From: Petrosia ficiformis
Taxonomy: Eukaryota > Porifera > Demospongiae > Haplosclerida > Petrosiidae
Direction of reading: 5' to 3'
DNA: 64,000 nt
Assembly: GCA_947044365.1 (NCBI GenBank)
Contig: OX345640.1
Coordinates: forward strand, 2,297,501-2,361,500
The notes under the pieces are model-generated. The model saw nothing but the letters and a program-made list of their open reading frames with translations. It was not told where the DNA came from and searched no databases. Positions 26,301 through 39,800 of this stretch are shown one piece after another. A program made the position numbers and the translations under genes. Positions within the stretch are counted from its first letter, which is position 1. Every line of letters begins with the position of its first letter.

Positions 26301-29300
26301 ACACTACAGTACACTACAGTGCAATACATACACCACAATACAGTACAAAACAGTACAGTACACTACAATACAGTATAGTACAGTACACTACAATACAGTA
26401 CACTACAATACAATACAGTACACTACACTACACTACACTACACTACAGTACACTACACTACACTACACTACAGTACACTACAGTACAGTACACTACAGTA
26501 CAGTACACTACAGTACACTACACTACACTACACTACACTACACTACACTACACTACACTACACTACACTACACTACACTACACTACACTACACTACACTA
26601 CACTACACTACACTACAGTACACTACAGTACACTACAGTACACTACAGTACAGTACATACAGTACAGTACACTACACTACACTACACTACACTACACTAC
26701 AATACAGTACAATACACTACACTACACTACACTACACTACAGTACAGTACAGTACAGTACAGTACAATGGAATAAGATGCACACCCACATGTACAATTCA
26801 CTGGCAAAAAGAGTCACTTTAGTGGGAGGAAAAAATTACAAACACACAAGATATATAGTAGAATTTAATGAACAGCTGTCTAACTGGTAACTCGCTACAT
26901 ACTAACCACTAGTACTTGGAACTTCTACTTGCATTTCATCATGTATATATGTATTGTAATTGTACTTTGTACTATCCTGTGAGACATATTATCAACAGTT
27001 ATTTTATCCTTTAAAACACATTATCTTACACTACTGTATGAAGGTGTGTTAGACCTATTTAGTAAAAGTATGATTATAATTGAGTATTTTATTACATCAG
27101 ATATGTGAGTGTCATGTGTACTGTTCAGACGGAAACCCAATATCTTCATCAACAAGAAATTGCTGTCCTTTTTTCTGAAGCCACTCAGAGGTATGATTTA
27201 TGTATGGATGTACGTATGTATGTATGGATGTATGTACGTACATACTTACGTATGTACGTATGTACATATGGATGGATGGATGGATGTATGTATGTGTGTA
27301 TGTATGTATGGTCCAGTATAGATGTTTGGATGTTTGGATGTATGTATGTATGTATGTATGTATGTATGTATGTATGTATGTATGTATGGATGGATGTATG
27401 GATGTACACATGTAGGATGGATGGATGGATGGATGGATGTATGTATGTATGTATGTATGTATGGGTGTATGGAGGTAGGATGTACATGGATGTTTGGATG
27501 TATGTATGTATGTATGTATGTATGTACGTATGTATGCATGTATGTATATACATGTATGGATGTATGGATGTATGGATGGATGGATGTGCATGTAGGTCTG
27601 CCTTGTATGTATGGATGATGGACTGATTGATGTATGTATGGTATGTCCTTTGTATGTACATATACATGTATGTACTATTATATCACGTCTCCTATGAATA
27701 TACGTATTCATTATCTATTATTTAAATTAAATTAATATATTATTATTTGATTACACAGAGCTTTGCAATTAAAATACTTTAGTAAGGAGGACATTGAAAT
27801 GATGGATCCAGCTGTTATGTTTGCTATTCCTAGACTAGCTATTATATGGTTGGTTTACAAACAGTACATTCTTAACAATAGCAACACTAATTAAAATCTT
27901 GTTACAAGCACATACATACGAACATACATACATACATACATACATACATACATACATACATACATACATACATACATACATACATACATACATACATACA
28001 TACATACATACATACATACATCCATACAAACATACATACATACATACATACATACATACATGCATATATACATACATACATACATGCATACATACATACA
28101 TTTGTTAAGCTGGTAGTGAGTTAAGGCAGTCAGATTCACTCAATCAACATTTTTTCATATTAAAGTCACCTCTTATTTCTTCCTTTTCTCAGTGGTATTA
28201 TGATTTTTCCTGATGGACCTATCAATCCTGAGAGACCTTCTCGTGATACCCCTGCTTGTTTCAGAAGTTACCGTCAGCTCCTGGCAAGAATCAAGTGAGT
28301 CACAATAACAATTACTGTTTGAAAGATAAGTGTGGAAACATATTGCTGGCTGCTGGCTGCTGGTTCACTGTGATACATACAAAATGCACTTGAAATGATA
28401 TATTTTGTATTCACAGAGAGCTACTTGGATTCTTAACCAAAGAACAACTAATGAAACTTGAAAGAGCTGTGTGTAGTGCTGAAGGTATTCGATCCTTAGA
28501 AGATACTCCATCTCTGTGCTCAGATTCGGGGACAAGACCACACAGCATTATTTCTACTTCAAGTGCAGATTCTTCTTTAACAGATCCAAGTTCAGAATTT
28601 GATCCTGAAATTATTGTAGAGATGAATGAAGTTGGGGTATCAACAGATAATAATGAGGTGTGTGTCAGTGTGTGTCTATATGTATGAGTGTGTGTATGTA
28701 TCTATACTAATTAACTATAACTAAATTACGTCTATTGCAATAACTAAATAAAAATTGGCCAATAATAAAATACATATATATATATATATTATATCTTCCA
28801 ATAGACTCACAGTATTATCACATCAGAGTTGTCAACTTCACATATTACACCTAACACACTTCCAAACAGCATGTTCATGACTTCTCCTGCACAACAATCG
28901 CTTACTCCATTCAAACCTGGTCCGGCAGATTTTATTAGCTCTATAGACTTACTGCACAGGTTATTCATTGCAATTTCGGGAGTTGCCGATCAACTGCAGA
29001 CTAATTATCCAAGAGATTTTCGAGCAATTCTCAAACAGGTTTTTACAATTATAACAAGTGATGTGTTATTAGAGACAAACGAATCCAAACATGGCGGAAA
29101 ACATGGAATAGAGTTTGAACAATCACATGATATCTTTTCATCACAAGGTAAGGACATGACTATGTTGTAACTGTGTAGACAATAGTTATTATGTTATTAT
29201 GTAATAGTTAGAACACACTTTACCGTGATTACGTGTTTTAATGTAGCACGAGGGCGGGTCAATAAAGGTTGAGTTTACATAATGCACGAGCCGAAGGCGA

Positions 29301-30652
29301 GTGCGCTATGTAAACGAGACCTTTATTGACCGCCCAAGTGCTACATTGAAACACACAATGCACTGTCAAGTGTGTTCTAAGTGATTTATTGATGATCTGG
29401 TAAACTACCACTGTTGTTGGAGCTGTTTCGTTAGTAGAGGTGAGCAAAGTGTGCAATAACTAACTTATTGCACGCAAAAGTATGCAACAAGTGATTTAAT
29501 GTTCAATCATGTGACGCATTATCTGCACTCTGATTGGCCACAGGTCACATGATCAGCAATAAGGGTATTTATTCACTTACACAATATGTATTGAAATATA
29601 AGCCCAATTGTCTATGGCTCTTGCAACTGACTGCGTAGACAATATCATTATTTATGTACTTACACAATATTTATTGTCATGTTATGTTATGGAATATGCA
29701 AGACTGATCGTCTATGGCTCTTGTTTCTAAACATGTGATAATTGTGATTATATGTTGCATAAAGGCATGATTTTTAGTTGAGGTTAGTGTAGTATGTTAG
29801 ACTGTCCTTGTTGTAATAAACTCAGTTAATCACTTCTTTACAAGTTACAACAGACTACACATTTTAATGTGTGTGTCAGTAGTTTCATGATGTATCCATT
29901 GTTACTATAATTAGAAACAATCGTTCTATAAATAATAAACCACACCCAATCCTAGTAATGATAAACTCTAAATAATTTACGTATCCCAATGATGTAATCC
30001 CACTGGTGGTTACATCAAGAAACAGCCTGTGTGTCTCTCTCTTTCATATATTACTCGTTCTCTATTTAGGACTCGATCTCTCTCTATCTAGTATGACAGA
30101 TACTTTTTCTTCAACTTCCTCAAACAGTGAGTGTAATATATCCCATACATGCATGCATGCATACAAATTAAAAATTGTTTTGTTAGTTGAAACTATTGTA
30201 CATTCAGAACACAATCTCATAGCAGTCTAAACAAACTCTTAAGAATAGAATAAGCAAGAAAATGCTCTGAATAGGCCAAGGGGTGTGTTGGTTTAACAAC
30301 TCTTTAGTGTGCATTTTTAAACTAACAACAAGTGTGTCTGGTAGGCCTAACAAAGAAATGACAGTTACCCTTTTGTTACTATGACAATGAAGCTAGAGAA
30401 TGAGGTTTAACTGGGTAAACAATACTTACTAAATACAAGTTGGAATCTGACCACCACTCTAGTGACTCTACATAGTCTGGGAAGAACACATGAAATGAAT
30501 ATACTTATATATACATCATTATCCAATGTTATTGTAGTAGAGTACAAATCAATCACAGTTTTTGTAATAGAATATGTCAATATTACATCCTTGCTTTTTG
30601 CATCTTCAAATGAGACTAGCTTTGGTGTGTGTTGTATTCCATTTTAACCCCC

Positions 30653-30687
<35 letters not shown>

Positions 30688-32823
30688 TCTCCCTTATATT
30701 TCATTCATTCATTCATTCATTCATTCTCTCTATCAGAATGGGTCTCAGATTCACAGTCACCAATCTGTTATGGATGTGAGGAGAGATTTTCTTTATTTCG
30801 TAGAAGACATCATTGTAGAGCTTGTGGTCAGGTCAGTTCTTGATGAAATTACACACGCTATTTATACACATCTAATAATATCAGTATGTACCAGCCTAGA
30901 TCACTGCTTATATATAAGAATTTATAAAAGTAGTTTTGGAGTAATCTCTTTGCAGTAGCTGTCATATAGAATGTATTGATAGAATGTGATTTAGCTCCTA
31001 TCACTTGACACTTCTAGTTTAATCACAGGTACAGTGTACAAGTAGTGCATGTATTGTGCTTTTACAAACATAATCATGTGATTAGTTCAATATCACATGA
31101 TATATGCTAAATTAAAATATGTACATACATACATGTAGTATATTTCTTGACCTGTTATAGAGGAACTGCAATGTAGTTTGTAGTTATCAATATGATTACT
31201 ATATCAAACCCCTACTTTGTAGTGTGATTATTATATCACATGTGTAGTATGATTTCTGTGTGTGTGTTTTGGTGAAGACTATGGCTATCTACCAGTTATG
31301 TGTAGTCTGAATTCAAACCACTGCTTTGTAGTGTGATTATATCACATACATCTGTCACGTAGTATATATGATTTCTATAACATTATGGTTTGATGCAAAC
31401 TGCTATTCACAATGTGTAGTCTGAATTCATTTACTTTTCTATGTCTTGTGGTACAGAGTGCACACTGCTATTTTGTAGTTATGATGTTTATATTCCAACC
31501 ATGTGTAGTATGATTTCTATGTCTTGTGAACATAGAAACCATACTACACATAGCTGATAATAACCCACTATATATATGAATTACAGAATAGCAATCTGTC
31601 CCACAATACATAGAAATCATACTACACATAGCTGATAATAGCCCACTATATATATGAATTACAGAATAGCAATCTGTCCCACAATACATAGAAACCATAC
31701 TACACATAGCTGATAATAACCCACTATATATATGAATTACAGAATAGCAATCTGTCCCACAATACATAGAAATCATACTACACATAGCTGATAATAGCCC
31801 ACTATATATATGAATTACAGAATAGCAATCTGTCCCACAATACATAGAAACCATACTACACATAGCTGATAATAACCCACTATATATATGAATTACAGAA
31901 TAGCAATCTGTCCCACAATACATAGAAATCATACTACACATAGCTGGTAGTAACCCACTATATATATGAATTACAGAATAGCAATCTGTCCCACAATACA
32001 TAGAAATCGTACTACACATAGCTGATAATAACCCACTGTATATATGAATTACGGAATAGCAATCTGTCCCACAATACATAGAAATCATACTACACACAGC
32101 TGGTAGTAACCCGGGCCACTGTATATATGAACTACAGAATAGCAATCTGTCCCACAATACATAGAAATCATACTACACACAGCTGGTAGTAACCCACTGT
32201 ATATATGAACTACAGAATGGCAATCTGTCCCACAATACATAGAAATCATACTACACATAGCTGGTAGTAACCCACTGTATATATGAACTACAGAATAGCA
32301 ATCTGTCCCACAATACATAGAAATCATACTACACATAGCTGGTAGTAACCCACTGTATATATGAACTACAGAATAGCAATCTGTCCCACAATACATAGAA
32401 ATCATGCTACACACAGCTGGTAGTAACCCACTGTATATATGAATTACAGAATAGCAATCTGTCCTGTTCATGCACATTAATTGACTGAGCCCCAGGACTA
32501 ATGCAATTTCCTTAACTACACAACAACACACAATTAAATATAAATGTAATTATAATTATAGTTTGAACCTGTGGGAAAGGAATCATAGAGATGCTACAAC
32601 AAGTTTTAAAACCGTCATTTTAAAAAGCTGAGCTCTATTGTATTATTAAGTGTATTTCTTTCCATTACAGGTTGTTTGTAGTCGCTGTTCTCCACACTCT
32701 CTTCCTTTGGGAGGTCAGGTATCAAATAAACTAGAAAGAGTTTGTCATATGTGCTATGTACAAGAACTTGGTAAAGCTACACAAATGCTATCTGCTCGAA
32801 TGAGAACGACAGAGACATCATAA
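20891..32823 (+). CDS. ZFYVE28: LST2/ZFYVE28 family FYVE-domain protein
   Basis: Thirteen phase-consistent exons encode 564 residues: 20891-20926, 21166-21427, 21752-21774 (23 nt), 24625-24774, 26145-26197, 27101-27190, 27759-27848, 28193-28294, 28417-28657, 28805-29147, 30070-30126, 30737-30831 and 32671-32823. The first ~310 residues follow the conserved LST2 N-terminal domain ([39 protein letters not shown]). A second conserved block, [18 protein letters not shown], lies near residue 400. The C-terminus is a complete FYVE finger (residues ~483-555): [18 protein letters not shown] and RVCHMC, with all eight zinc cysteines, so PI3P binding on endosomes is expected. In worms and humans LST2 limits EGFR signalling. 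At 564 residues it is shorter than the human protein (~890), mainly in the central linker. AATAAA lies at 33068. Confidence 0.93.
22745..22915. repeat. 31-bp minisatellite (GGATGGTACCATGGTGCTCC)
   Basis: Five copies containing GGTACCATGG and a C-rich CTCCCCCACC segment, locally far more GC-rich than its surroundings. Intron 3 of LST2. Confidence 0.95.
23301..23375. repeat. (GA)n microsatellite
   Basis: About 75 bp of uninterrupted GA. Confidence 0.95.
23800..24285. repeat. 26-bp minisatellite (TTATCCCTCATGACCTCTAT)
   Basis: About 18 copies with CTTCTATG/CTCTATG alternation and ATTATCCTTCATG variants; intron 3 of LST2. Confidence 0.95.
25455..25640. repeat. Nested short tandem repeat (GTACACTGTTAGTAAACT)
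   Basis: Units of 20-22 bp are grouped into a roughly 75-bp super-unit ending TTTGTACTTGTGGTAGTGAA. Intron 4 of LST2. Confidence 0.9.
26285..26765. repeat. (ACTAC)n/(AGTAC)n pentanucleotide array
   Basis: ACTAC runs interspersed with AGTAC and AATAC. The AGTAC form is equivalent to the CTGTA array at the left end of the window read on the other strand. Confidence 0.95.
27192..27665. repeat. (GTAT)n/(GGAT)n microsatellite
   Basis: Starts one base after the exon ending at 27190. Period-4 sequence keeps all frames open on both strands for more than 150 codons. Those frames are not genes. Confidence 0.95.
27910..28105. repeat. (CATA)n microsatellite
   Basis: About 48 tetranucleotides with a few TGCATA or AACATA interruptions; LST2 intron 7. 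Confidence 0.95.
29209..29575. mobile_element. Foldback element, family C
   Basis: GAACACACTTTACCGTGATT...CAATAAAGGTTGAGTTTACAT (29210-29279) is the imperfect complement of 29303-29375. They are separated by a GC-rich loop, CACGAGCCGAAGGCGAGTGC. The right side continues through sequence shared with 3545-3805 and ends near GGTCACATGATCAGCAATAA. Located in LST2 intron 10. Confidence 0.75.
30649..30726. repeat. Poly-C / (CT)n / (ATTC)n tract
   Basis: A run of about 14 C followed by CT dinucleotides and then ATTC repeats, directly upstream of the FYVE exon acceptor at 30736; it doubles as the polypyrimidine tract. Confidence 0.9.
31530..32465. repeat. 78-bp satellite with dimeric higher-order structure
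   Basis: About 12 tandem units containing CACATAGCTGATAATAACCC and CAATCTGTCCCACAATACAT. In the left half, units with GAAACC...ATAACCC alternate with units having GAAATC...ATAGCCC, giving a 156-bp dimer. In the right half a GGTAGTAACCC variant is uniform. Because 78 is a multiple of three, the minus strand stays open for 229 and 148 codons. Intron 12 of LST2. Confidence 0.95.
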
Positions 32824-33067
32824 CTCATTGAATATAAAAAATATATATTACACATTATAATAACATTTGTATATATATAAATCATTATCGCTATATTATG
32901 GTTTGTATTGTATCATGATTTATCATTGTAATGTATGTGTGTATATGTATGTATGTACACATGTGTATGTGTGTATATGTATGTATGTACACATGTACAT
33001 CTGTTCTATAATATGACTAATGAAAGTAATGATTATAAGAAAATGTAATTATTATGATTAGAATTTT

Positions 33068-33073
33068 AATAAA
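33068..33073 (+). terminator. Candidate LST2 polyadenylation signal
   Basis: AATAAA 245 bp after the LST2 stop codon, before the 3' end of the convergent DUSP11 gene. Confidence 0.45.
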
Positions 33074-33147
33074 GATAATGTTAGAGTTATTTTAGTAATG
33101 GGGATGGATTGAGACAACTATAGTTCACTTGCAATTTGTTAAATGTG

Positions 33148-33300
33148 GTGTTGTTTTAGTTAACTATAACTAAAATCCCTTTCATAGGTCTACTACAAAA
33201 ACTAACTAAATAAAATTGACCAATAATGGGCACTAACTAGTTAGTTAACTAAATAAAACTAAAAACCCTTTTAGTAAGCCTAATATTATCTTAATGGTTT
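33148..33300. mobile_element. Partial MITE-like element, family E
   Basis: GGTGTTGTTTTAGTTAACTATAA and further TAGTTAACTAAATAAAACTA palindromes as in the copy at 1597; the distal end is not clear. The rest of 33301-33887 is AT-rich, with several copies of TATTATAATATTTAATGATC and TGATTAATTATTACTAT, and no gene. Confidence 0.5.
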
Positions 33301-33887
33301 TGTAAACAGGTATCTAAATTTGAAATTTTTAAAATTCAGCGTTTATAGTGTAGAATTGCAAAAATTAATTCCGTGGAATTGGTAAAGTTAATTAAACTAA
33401 AATTAGTTAGTGTACCACAACTAATATAAATAAATATTAAATCACACACAATTCTAAGTAATACTATTACACTGAACGGAAGTATTGACTATATGTATGT
33501 TGTACTTTAATTAACCTTAAAGGATGTATTTACTATATTTGTTTACTCAATAATTTATTCAATTAGTCCCTGATTTAATCTGTCAGATATGTATATCCCC
33601 CTCTTGATTATACAATATTAGTACCTATTATAATATTTAATCATCTCTTGTGATTAATTATTACTATATACCATACGTTAATTAATTACTGACCTATTAT
33701 AATATTTAATGATCTTGTGATTAATTATTACTATCTATTATAATACATATTTGATTTAGTCATCTCTTGTGAATAAATATTATCACTTATTATAAAATAT
33801 CATCTTCTGATTATAGATATTACTACTTATTATAAAAACTAATTCTGTCAGGTAACTTCATCTCCTGATCTGTGGGAAATGAACAGG

Positions 33888-36800
33888 TTAAACTCTGTCC
33901 TGTGATGATGAACTTTCATGACAATGGTATGAAGAAGCCCCTCTCCAATCACCACGACTGGTAGGTTTCTGTATAGATGTTTTTCCACTGGAATGTTTGA
34001 ACATTCTCTTTAAGTCTGAAGAATCACTAACTCTGTATCTATCATGATATTCATCATCTCGTTGACACTTTCGTTCATACCCACTTGGGTTTCTGTCATT
34101 TACATAGCGTGGTTTGGGATTGGGTCTGTCTTCATTGAAACAAGCATGAGGATGTTGCGACCGCCATGGTTGCTCTCTTCTAGGTTTCCATTCCTGAGAC
34201 CACGAATCAGTTTGAGGCTCACTACAAGATAACAAATCTCTTGAATATGATTGATGATGGCTGGAAGGTGGCGACCTTCTCCAGTTGACACAGGCATCAG
34301 ACCTGCTAAATCTTTCCATTTTTGAAATATCTCTTCTACGGTGACTCATTTCATAATCCCTGTCCTTTTTCTTAGGACTGGGTCTCTCCTGACTGGAATG
34401 AGAATCATCTGAGTGTCTCCAATCAATTTGATAACTATATAATTAATTGATAGTTATTTCTGATAGTGTTATCGGTAAAAGTTGTATGAATTCAATTAAA
34501 TATTAATATTTTAGGGTTAGATAAAATGTTATTAAGTATAGTCAACCAATAACTCCCCATTTTAAAGTCTGTTCACATTCACAATGTCCTCAAAATTAGT
34601 ATGTAATGACCTTATATGTAATATAGTGTATAGTTTAATGTCATAAGATTAATACATGATTATATATCAATAATGACGCAATGGATTGAAATTTGACATA
34701 CACAAAAAAGAACGGGAAGAATAATTATATGAAAATGGTGCAGGTGAAATGGTCATTCCAAACTAAAATTATGAACATTTTTGTGAAGACAAGGTGAATG
34801 TGAATGACCTTTAGTGAACACAGTAGAGTCATAATTTAGTTAACTAACTTACAATACCTTATTTTAATCATAGTTAACTGAAACAACACTAAATTCTGAA
34901 CTGACCATTTCCTCAAGGACTCAAGATAGTTCCCTCGTTCAATAGAGTATCCCCTAGCAACACTGAAGGCTACAAATATGAGGTATCATAAATCGGGAAT
35001 ATTTCATCACTAAAATATTTTGAATTTTAATTTTTGGTATGTATAAATTTTCGTACGTGCGTACGTTATTATTTATGAATAACGTTTATTGCCGAATACC
35101 CGTTTTTTTTTGAATTTTTAAATTATGTTATACGCAAAAATTTTATAGTACGAAATTTTCTCGAATTACGGTATACATTTATATACGTATATATGTATAT
35201 GTATGTACGTATATGTATGCATGTATGTAAATATATATGTACGTACATACATACTTACATGTGTCCACTTGTGTACGTACATATGTACATACACAAGAAA
35301 GGAGGTGTGTATATATGTATATACATACATGTATATACTATTTACATGTACATACATACTGTACATACATACATACATGTACATACTACATACATATACA
35401 TACATACTGTATGTAGTATGTACATGTATGTATGTAGTATGTACAGTATGTATGTACATGTAAATAGTATATACATGTATGTAGATGTATGTAGTATATA
35501 CATGTATGTATGTAGTATGTAGCATGTATGTATGTATGTATGTACATACATGTATGTAGTATGTACATGTTTGTAGATGTATGTAGTATTTACATGTATG
35601 TATGTAATATGTACATGTATGTATATATGTATGTATGTATGTAGTATGTACATGTATGTACATGTATGTACTATGTAGCATGTATGTATGTATGTATGTA
35701 ATACAGGAACAACATATAAAACGAGAACCTTTAATAGCTCCTTCCACATCAAAACTACATTCCTCAATAAGATAACTGAAATAGAAGGCGTTACTATTAT
35801 CATGTGATATACAATGATTTTTCTTACCGACAGATTAAATATCCTGTCCTATTGAGACCATGAGTACAATGAACAGCAACTAGTCCTGTAAGAATATGAG
35901 AAAGTATTTCATTTTGTTACAGACATAATTTTGACAATGCCCAGTAGCACTGATACAGTTCAATCATACATGTAGATACACATAGTCTGGTGTAGTTAGC
36001 ACAAAGCGTTTGTGCAGTGCTCTGGGATATTTGCAGCCCAATTGGATTACATGAAAATTAATTTGATGTGCTAACTATACCAAACCCTTCCTCCTCTATG
36101 CAAAGGGTGTGGCTACACCATACTAAGATACACATACATTTTATATGTTCACTTTCTAGTTATTATGTTTCAAGTTTTTGAAAAAAAATTAAAAGCTCAA
36201 ACCAAGTAAGAAATAACGTTATTAAGAAACATTTACCAAATAGATATGGCCTTGCATATGTACAATATGTGATGTAATGTAACTATGTGTCAGTGTTTAT
36301 GATTAGCTCATATGGCGCACCATTGGTCCAAAGAGCTTCTTATTTGGCACTGCACAGTTCTCTCTTTGGGCCAGTGGCACAATTAATTATGATTATATTG
36401 TCACTAACAGCATTAATTATTTGTTAATTGGCTCAAGATGTATTCTCAATGGCGCACACATTAACCATTTTTGAGCCAATTTGGCCCAAGCAAAAACTCT
36501 GCTATGTGTGTATATGGGTAATTTCTAAATGATTACATGACATGTACTTACTGTGTCCTTGCTGTGACAGGAAAGATTTTAACTTGGTAGCAAGTCTGTA
36601 AAGAAACAAATTTCAATATAAGTTGTAAACAAAATGTTTGATCAATATTTACCAGATAAACAAAACATTTGATCAATATTTACCTCTACACACTCAATAT
36701 TCAACTATGTACATAACTAAATCAGGTATCTAAGAGGAGCAATTAGTTAACTCTTCTTGGATATCAAATTTATTGGACTTTCTGTACAAAATTACTTAAT

Positions 36801-39800
36801 ATTCCTCATTAAATTTTAAAGGTAAGCTGTCACAGAAATTATTGTCCCACTCCAAAATTGTCCTAGGACAAAATTTTGCAGCTAAATTTCGTCCGATCGG
36901 ACAAAATTTAGCCGCAAAACTTTGTCCTAGGACATTTATGACATGCCAAAAATTGTCCCACCCAGCCAAAAACTATCCTAGGCTAGGATATTTTTGGTTA
37001 CCAATTTTTGTCCTAGGATAATGTTTTTCAGCTAAATTTTATCCCAGGAACACACTTTGCAGTTATAATGCTATTTTATCATTCCTGCTCTTGTTCATAA
37101 AGAAGGTAAGTTAGTAAAATATAAATCTTAAAATATGAAATTGTTAAATAAAAATTAATAAAAATAATGAAATTAGCTAACATTTATAACACAGCCATTT
37201 AACTCCTTTCTTCAGCATTTCTCCATTAACTGTTACACAGATATTCAAGTGATACCATTCTCCACAGCCACTACACTTGATCATGGAAGATGTTGGTGTA
37301 TGGTTGGGCATCCTACACGAACAATAGATTCCTAAGTTGTAATCCTTGAAAAATTTAGCCTTATTTCTCCTCTGTCTTGAGGGAAAGGCAAGGATTTCAC
37401 CAACTTCAAGACAGTGAATGAGATGTCCCCTCATGCTTGATTGATTGAAGGTGAATTCTCCAGGCTGTTTTCCATATGCAAGTGCATATGCGAATGCCAA
37501 TGCAAAGAGACCACAATCATTAGTCCCAATCTGTCTCTGTGTAGAAGCACATCTAAAAAATAAGTTATTCATTATGGTTGCACAAGAGATGAATACGGTG
37601 CTGCTTACCTGATCATGAGAGATGTTTTGTCTGTCTTGAGCAGCCAAAATGTTTTCCTTTACTTGCTCAAGCAGATGCAAACGATGATTTGAGAGACTGT
37701 CCAATGTGGTCATCTATATTGAAGGTGTTTACAATATATATGCCTTCTTGGATGAAGTTATCATGCATGCTTACTTTTGGTTCTTGGATGTAAGCATCTA
37801 TAAGTTGCCTTCCCTCGTCTTTGTTTGTATCAAGCTCTACAGGCAATACTGCTTGTCGTCCAAACATGACCTCAAATGGTGAATGCAAAGTAGACTCTTG
37901 TCGGGATGTGTTGTATGCAAACACACAGGCATCAATGTGCTCATCCCAGGCATCCTTTCTTGTGCCAATGAACTTCACCAGCATGTTTTTCATTGTTTGA
38001 TTCCACCGCTCATCAAGACCATTGGCCTGTGTAGATTAAAGAATCGGCTATTATAGGAATATGATTCATTACAAACTAAGCTGAAGCAAAACCATTAATT
38101 ATGTGATACATTGGATTTAATTAACAAGAAGTGTAAAAGGTAGGCAAAAAGAAAAAAACATAATTAATGTACCTGAGGATGATAAGGAGTAACAAGGTGG
38201 CGTTTGATTCCAAGCAGTGACATCATTTCCTTATCCAGATCACTTCGAAACTCTCCTCCTTGATCACTGGTCAGTAGTTTTGGCAGACCCATCCGCATGA
38301 ATATCTGCATGTAATTATACAATAATATATTAGCATTTGGCTGGGATACAAACTTGTCACCTTTAGCAAAACTGTAGCCACACCATGAGCTTCCTTGGTT
38401 GGAAGTGCTACAGCTTCCACCCATTTGGTGAAATAATCACTCAGTGTGAGAACAAATCGGTTTCCCAAAGAAGATGGTGGAGAAATAGGTCCCACAAAAT
38501 CAATACCAACATGATACCAGGGACTGTGAACTGGAACAGGATGAAGCTCTGCCCTTTCGATGACAAGTTTTCTGTTTACACGCTGACATGCATCACATTT
38601 TAATACCTATATACGTGTAAAAAGATTGTAAATGATAATAATTATTATACATCAATTGCAATTAACCCACAATCTGTTTGACATCTCTGATGATTCCTTT
38701 CCAGGCAAATCTCTCCTTGATTCTAGCCACGGTCTTCTTCACTCCCATGTGGCCTGAGGTTGGATCAATGTGGCATGCCAAAGCTATCCTTAGCTGTTCC
38801 TTTCTTTCCTGTATATACCTCAACATCTAAAAATAGTATGCAGCATGCTATGATTATAATGTCCACTGTTAGATCTGAGTTGCTATACCTGATTATCTTT
38901 CGCCTTGTAATAAAGTTCTCCTCCAACAATCGTGAATTTCTCTGCCTTCTTCCTTATCTGCCTCTTTCTGCTTGCCGTACATTCCTCCGGGTACTTCTTC
39001 TTCGTCAAATATAGATAGGCCTGTTCGATAAGATCCTCGTCCTTATGCATACTTGATAATAAAATGCTTACTGAATATACCGAGCAGCAGGCTATTATGT
39101 CGTACGAAGTGTGAAACTCCATGGTGGGACAGAAGCAAGCTTTGAAGAGACCGAAACTGCATTGTAGGACAGAAATTCGCATGCGCAGACAATTTTTGGC
39201 GGGTGAATTGACGCGAAAATTTGTCCTAGGACAAATTTTTTCAAGCGGACAAAAATTTTCGTGACAAAGCATTTGTTAAATTTTTTTTTTCCAGAAGATC
39301 CCTTTTTGGTCAGTTCTCTCAATGAGTGATTGCATTTTGTTCACAGTTTGAGGTTCTTTCTATCGTCGTTCCATGTAATTCTACTCCTTATTTGTTTGGT
39401 GCCATATACCGATCCAACACTCTTCCATCATTCGTATATTCATTCATTCTATCATTCCATGATTACATTCAATTATCAAAACAAAAAAACAATTATATTT
39501 CTTTACACACATACAATATTGTTAATTATTATAATTAACGAATAATCATTGTTTATAGTTTAATGGCATAAATGATGTGAAGTTCTTTTCCTGCACTCTC
39601 CGAAGTCACAGGAACAAGTAAAAACCGACAATTAATAATCACATTTTCTCCCTTCAAGACTTTATACTCCTTCACAGAACAAGGGAACACATACACAGCT
39701 GGACGACCTGGAACTTTATTAACTGTAACTATGACTTCGTAAACATTCCAATCGTCACTGTCATAATGCCCCATATAGTGTCGGTAAACGGGTTTGACAG

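Noticed and set aside
27105..27711. Long frames on both strands across 27.1-27.7 kb
   Set aside because: Period-4 GTAT/GGAT DNA keeps several frames open; only 27101-27190 is a real exon (LST2).
31468..32531. Minus-strand open frames of 229 and 148 codons (repeated [20 protein letters not shown])
   Set aside because: They coincide exactly with a 78-bp satellite, whose period is a multiple of three; the frame contains nothing but the repeat and lies in an LST2 intron.
36828..39266. Gypsy-type LTR retrotransposon
   Set aside because: The integrase core is similar, but there is no reverse transcriptase, RNase H or LTR; short inverted ends and a multi-intron gene fit Ginger instead.
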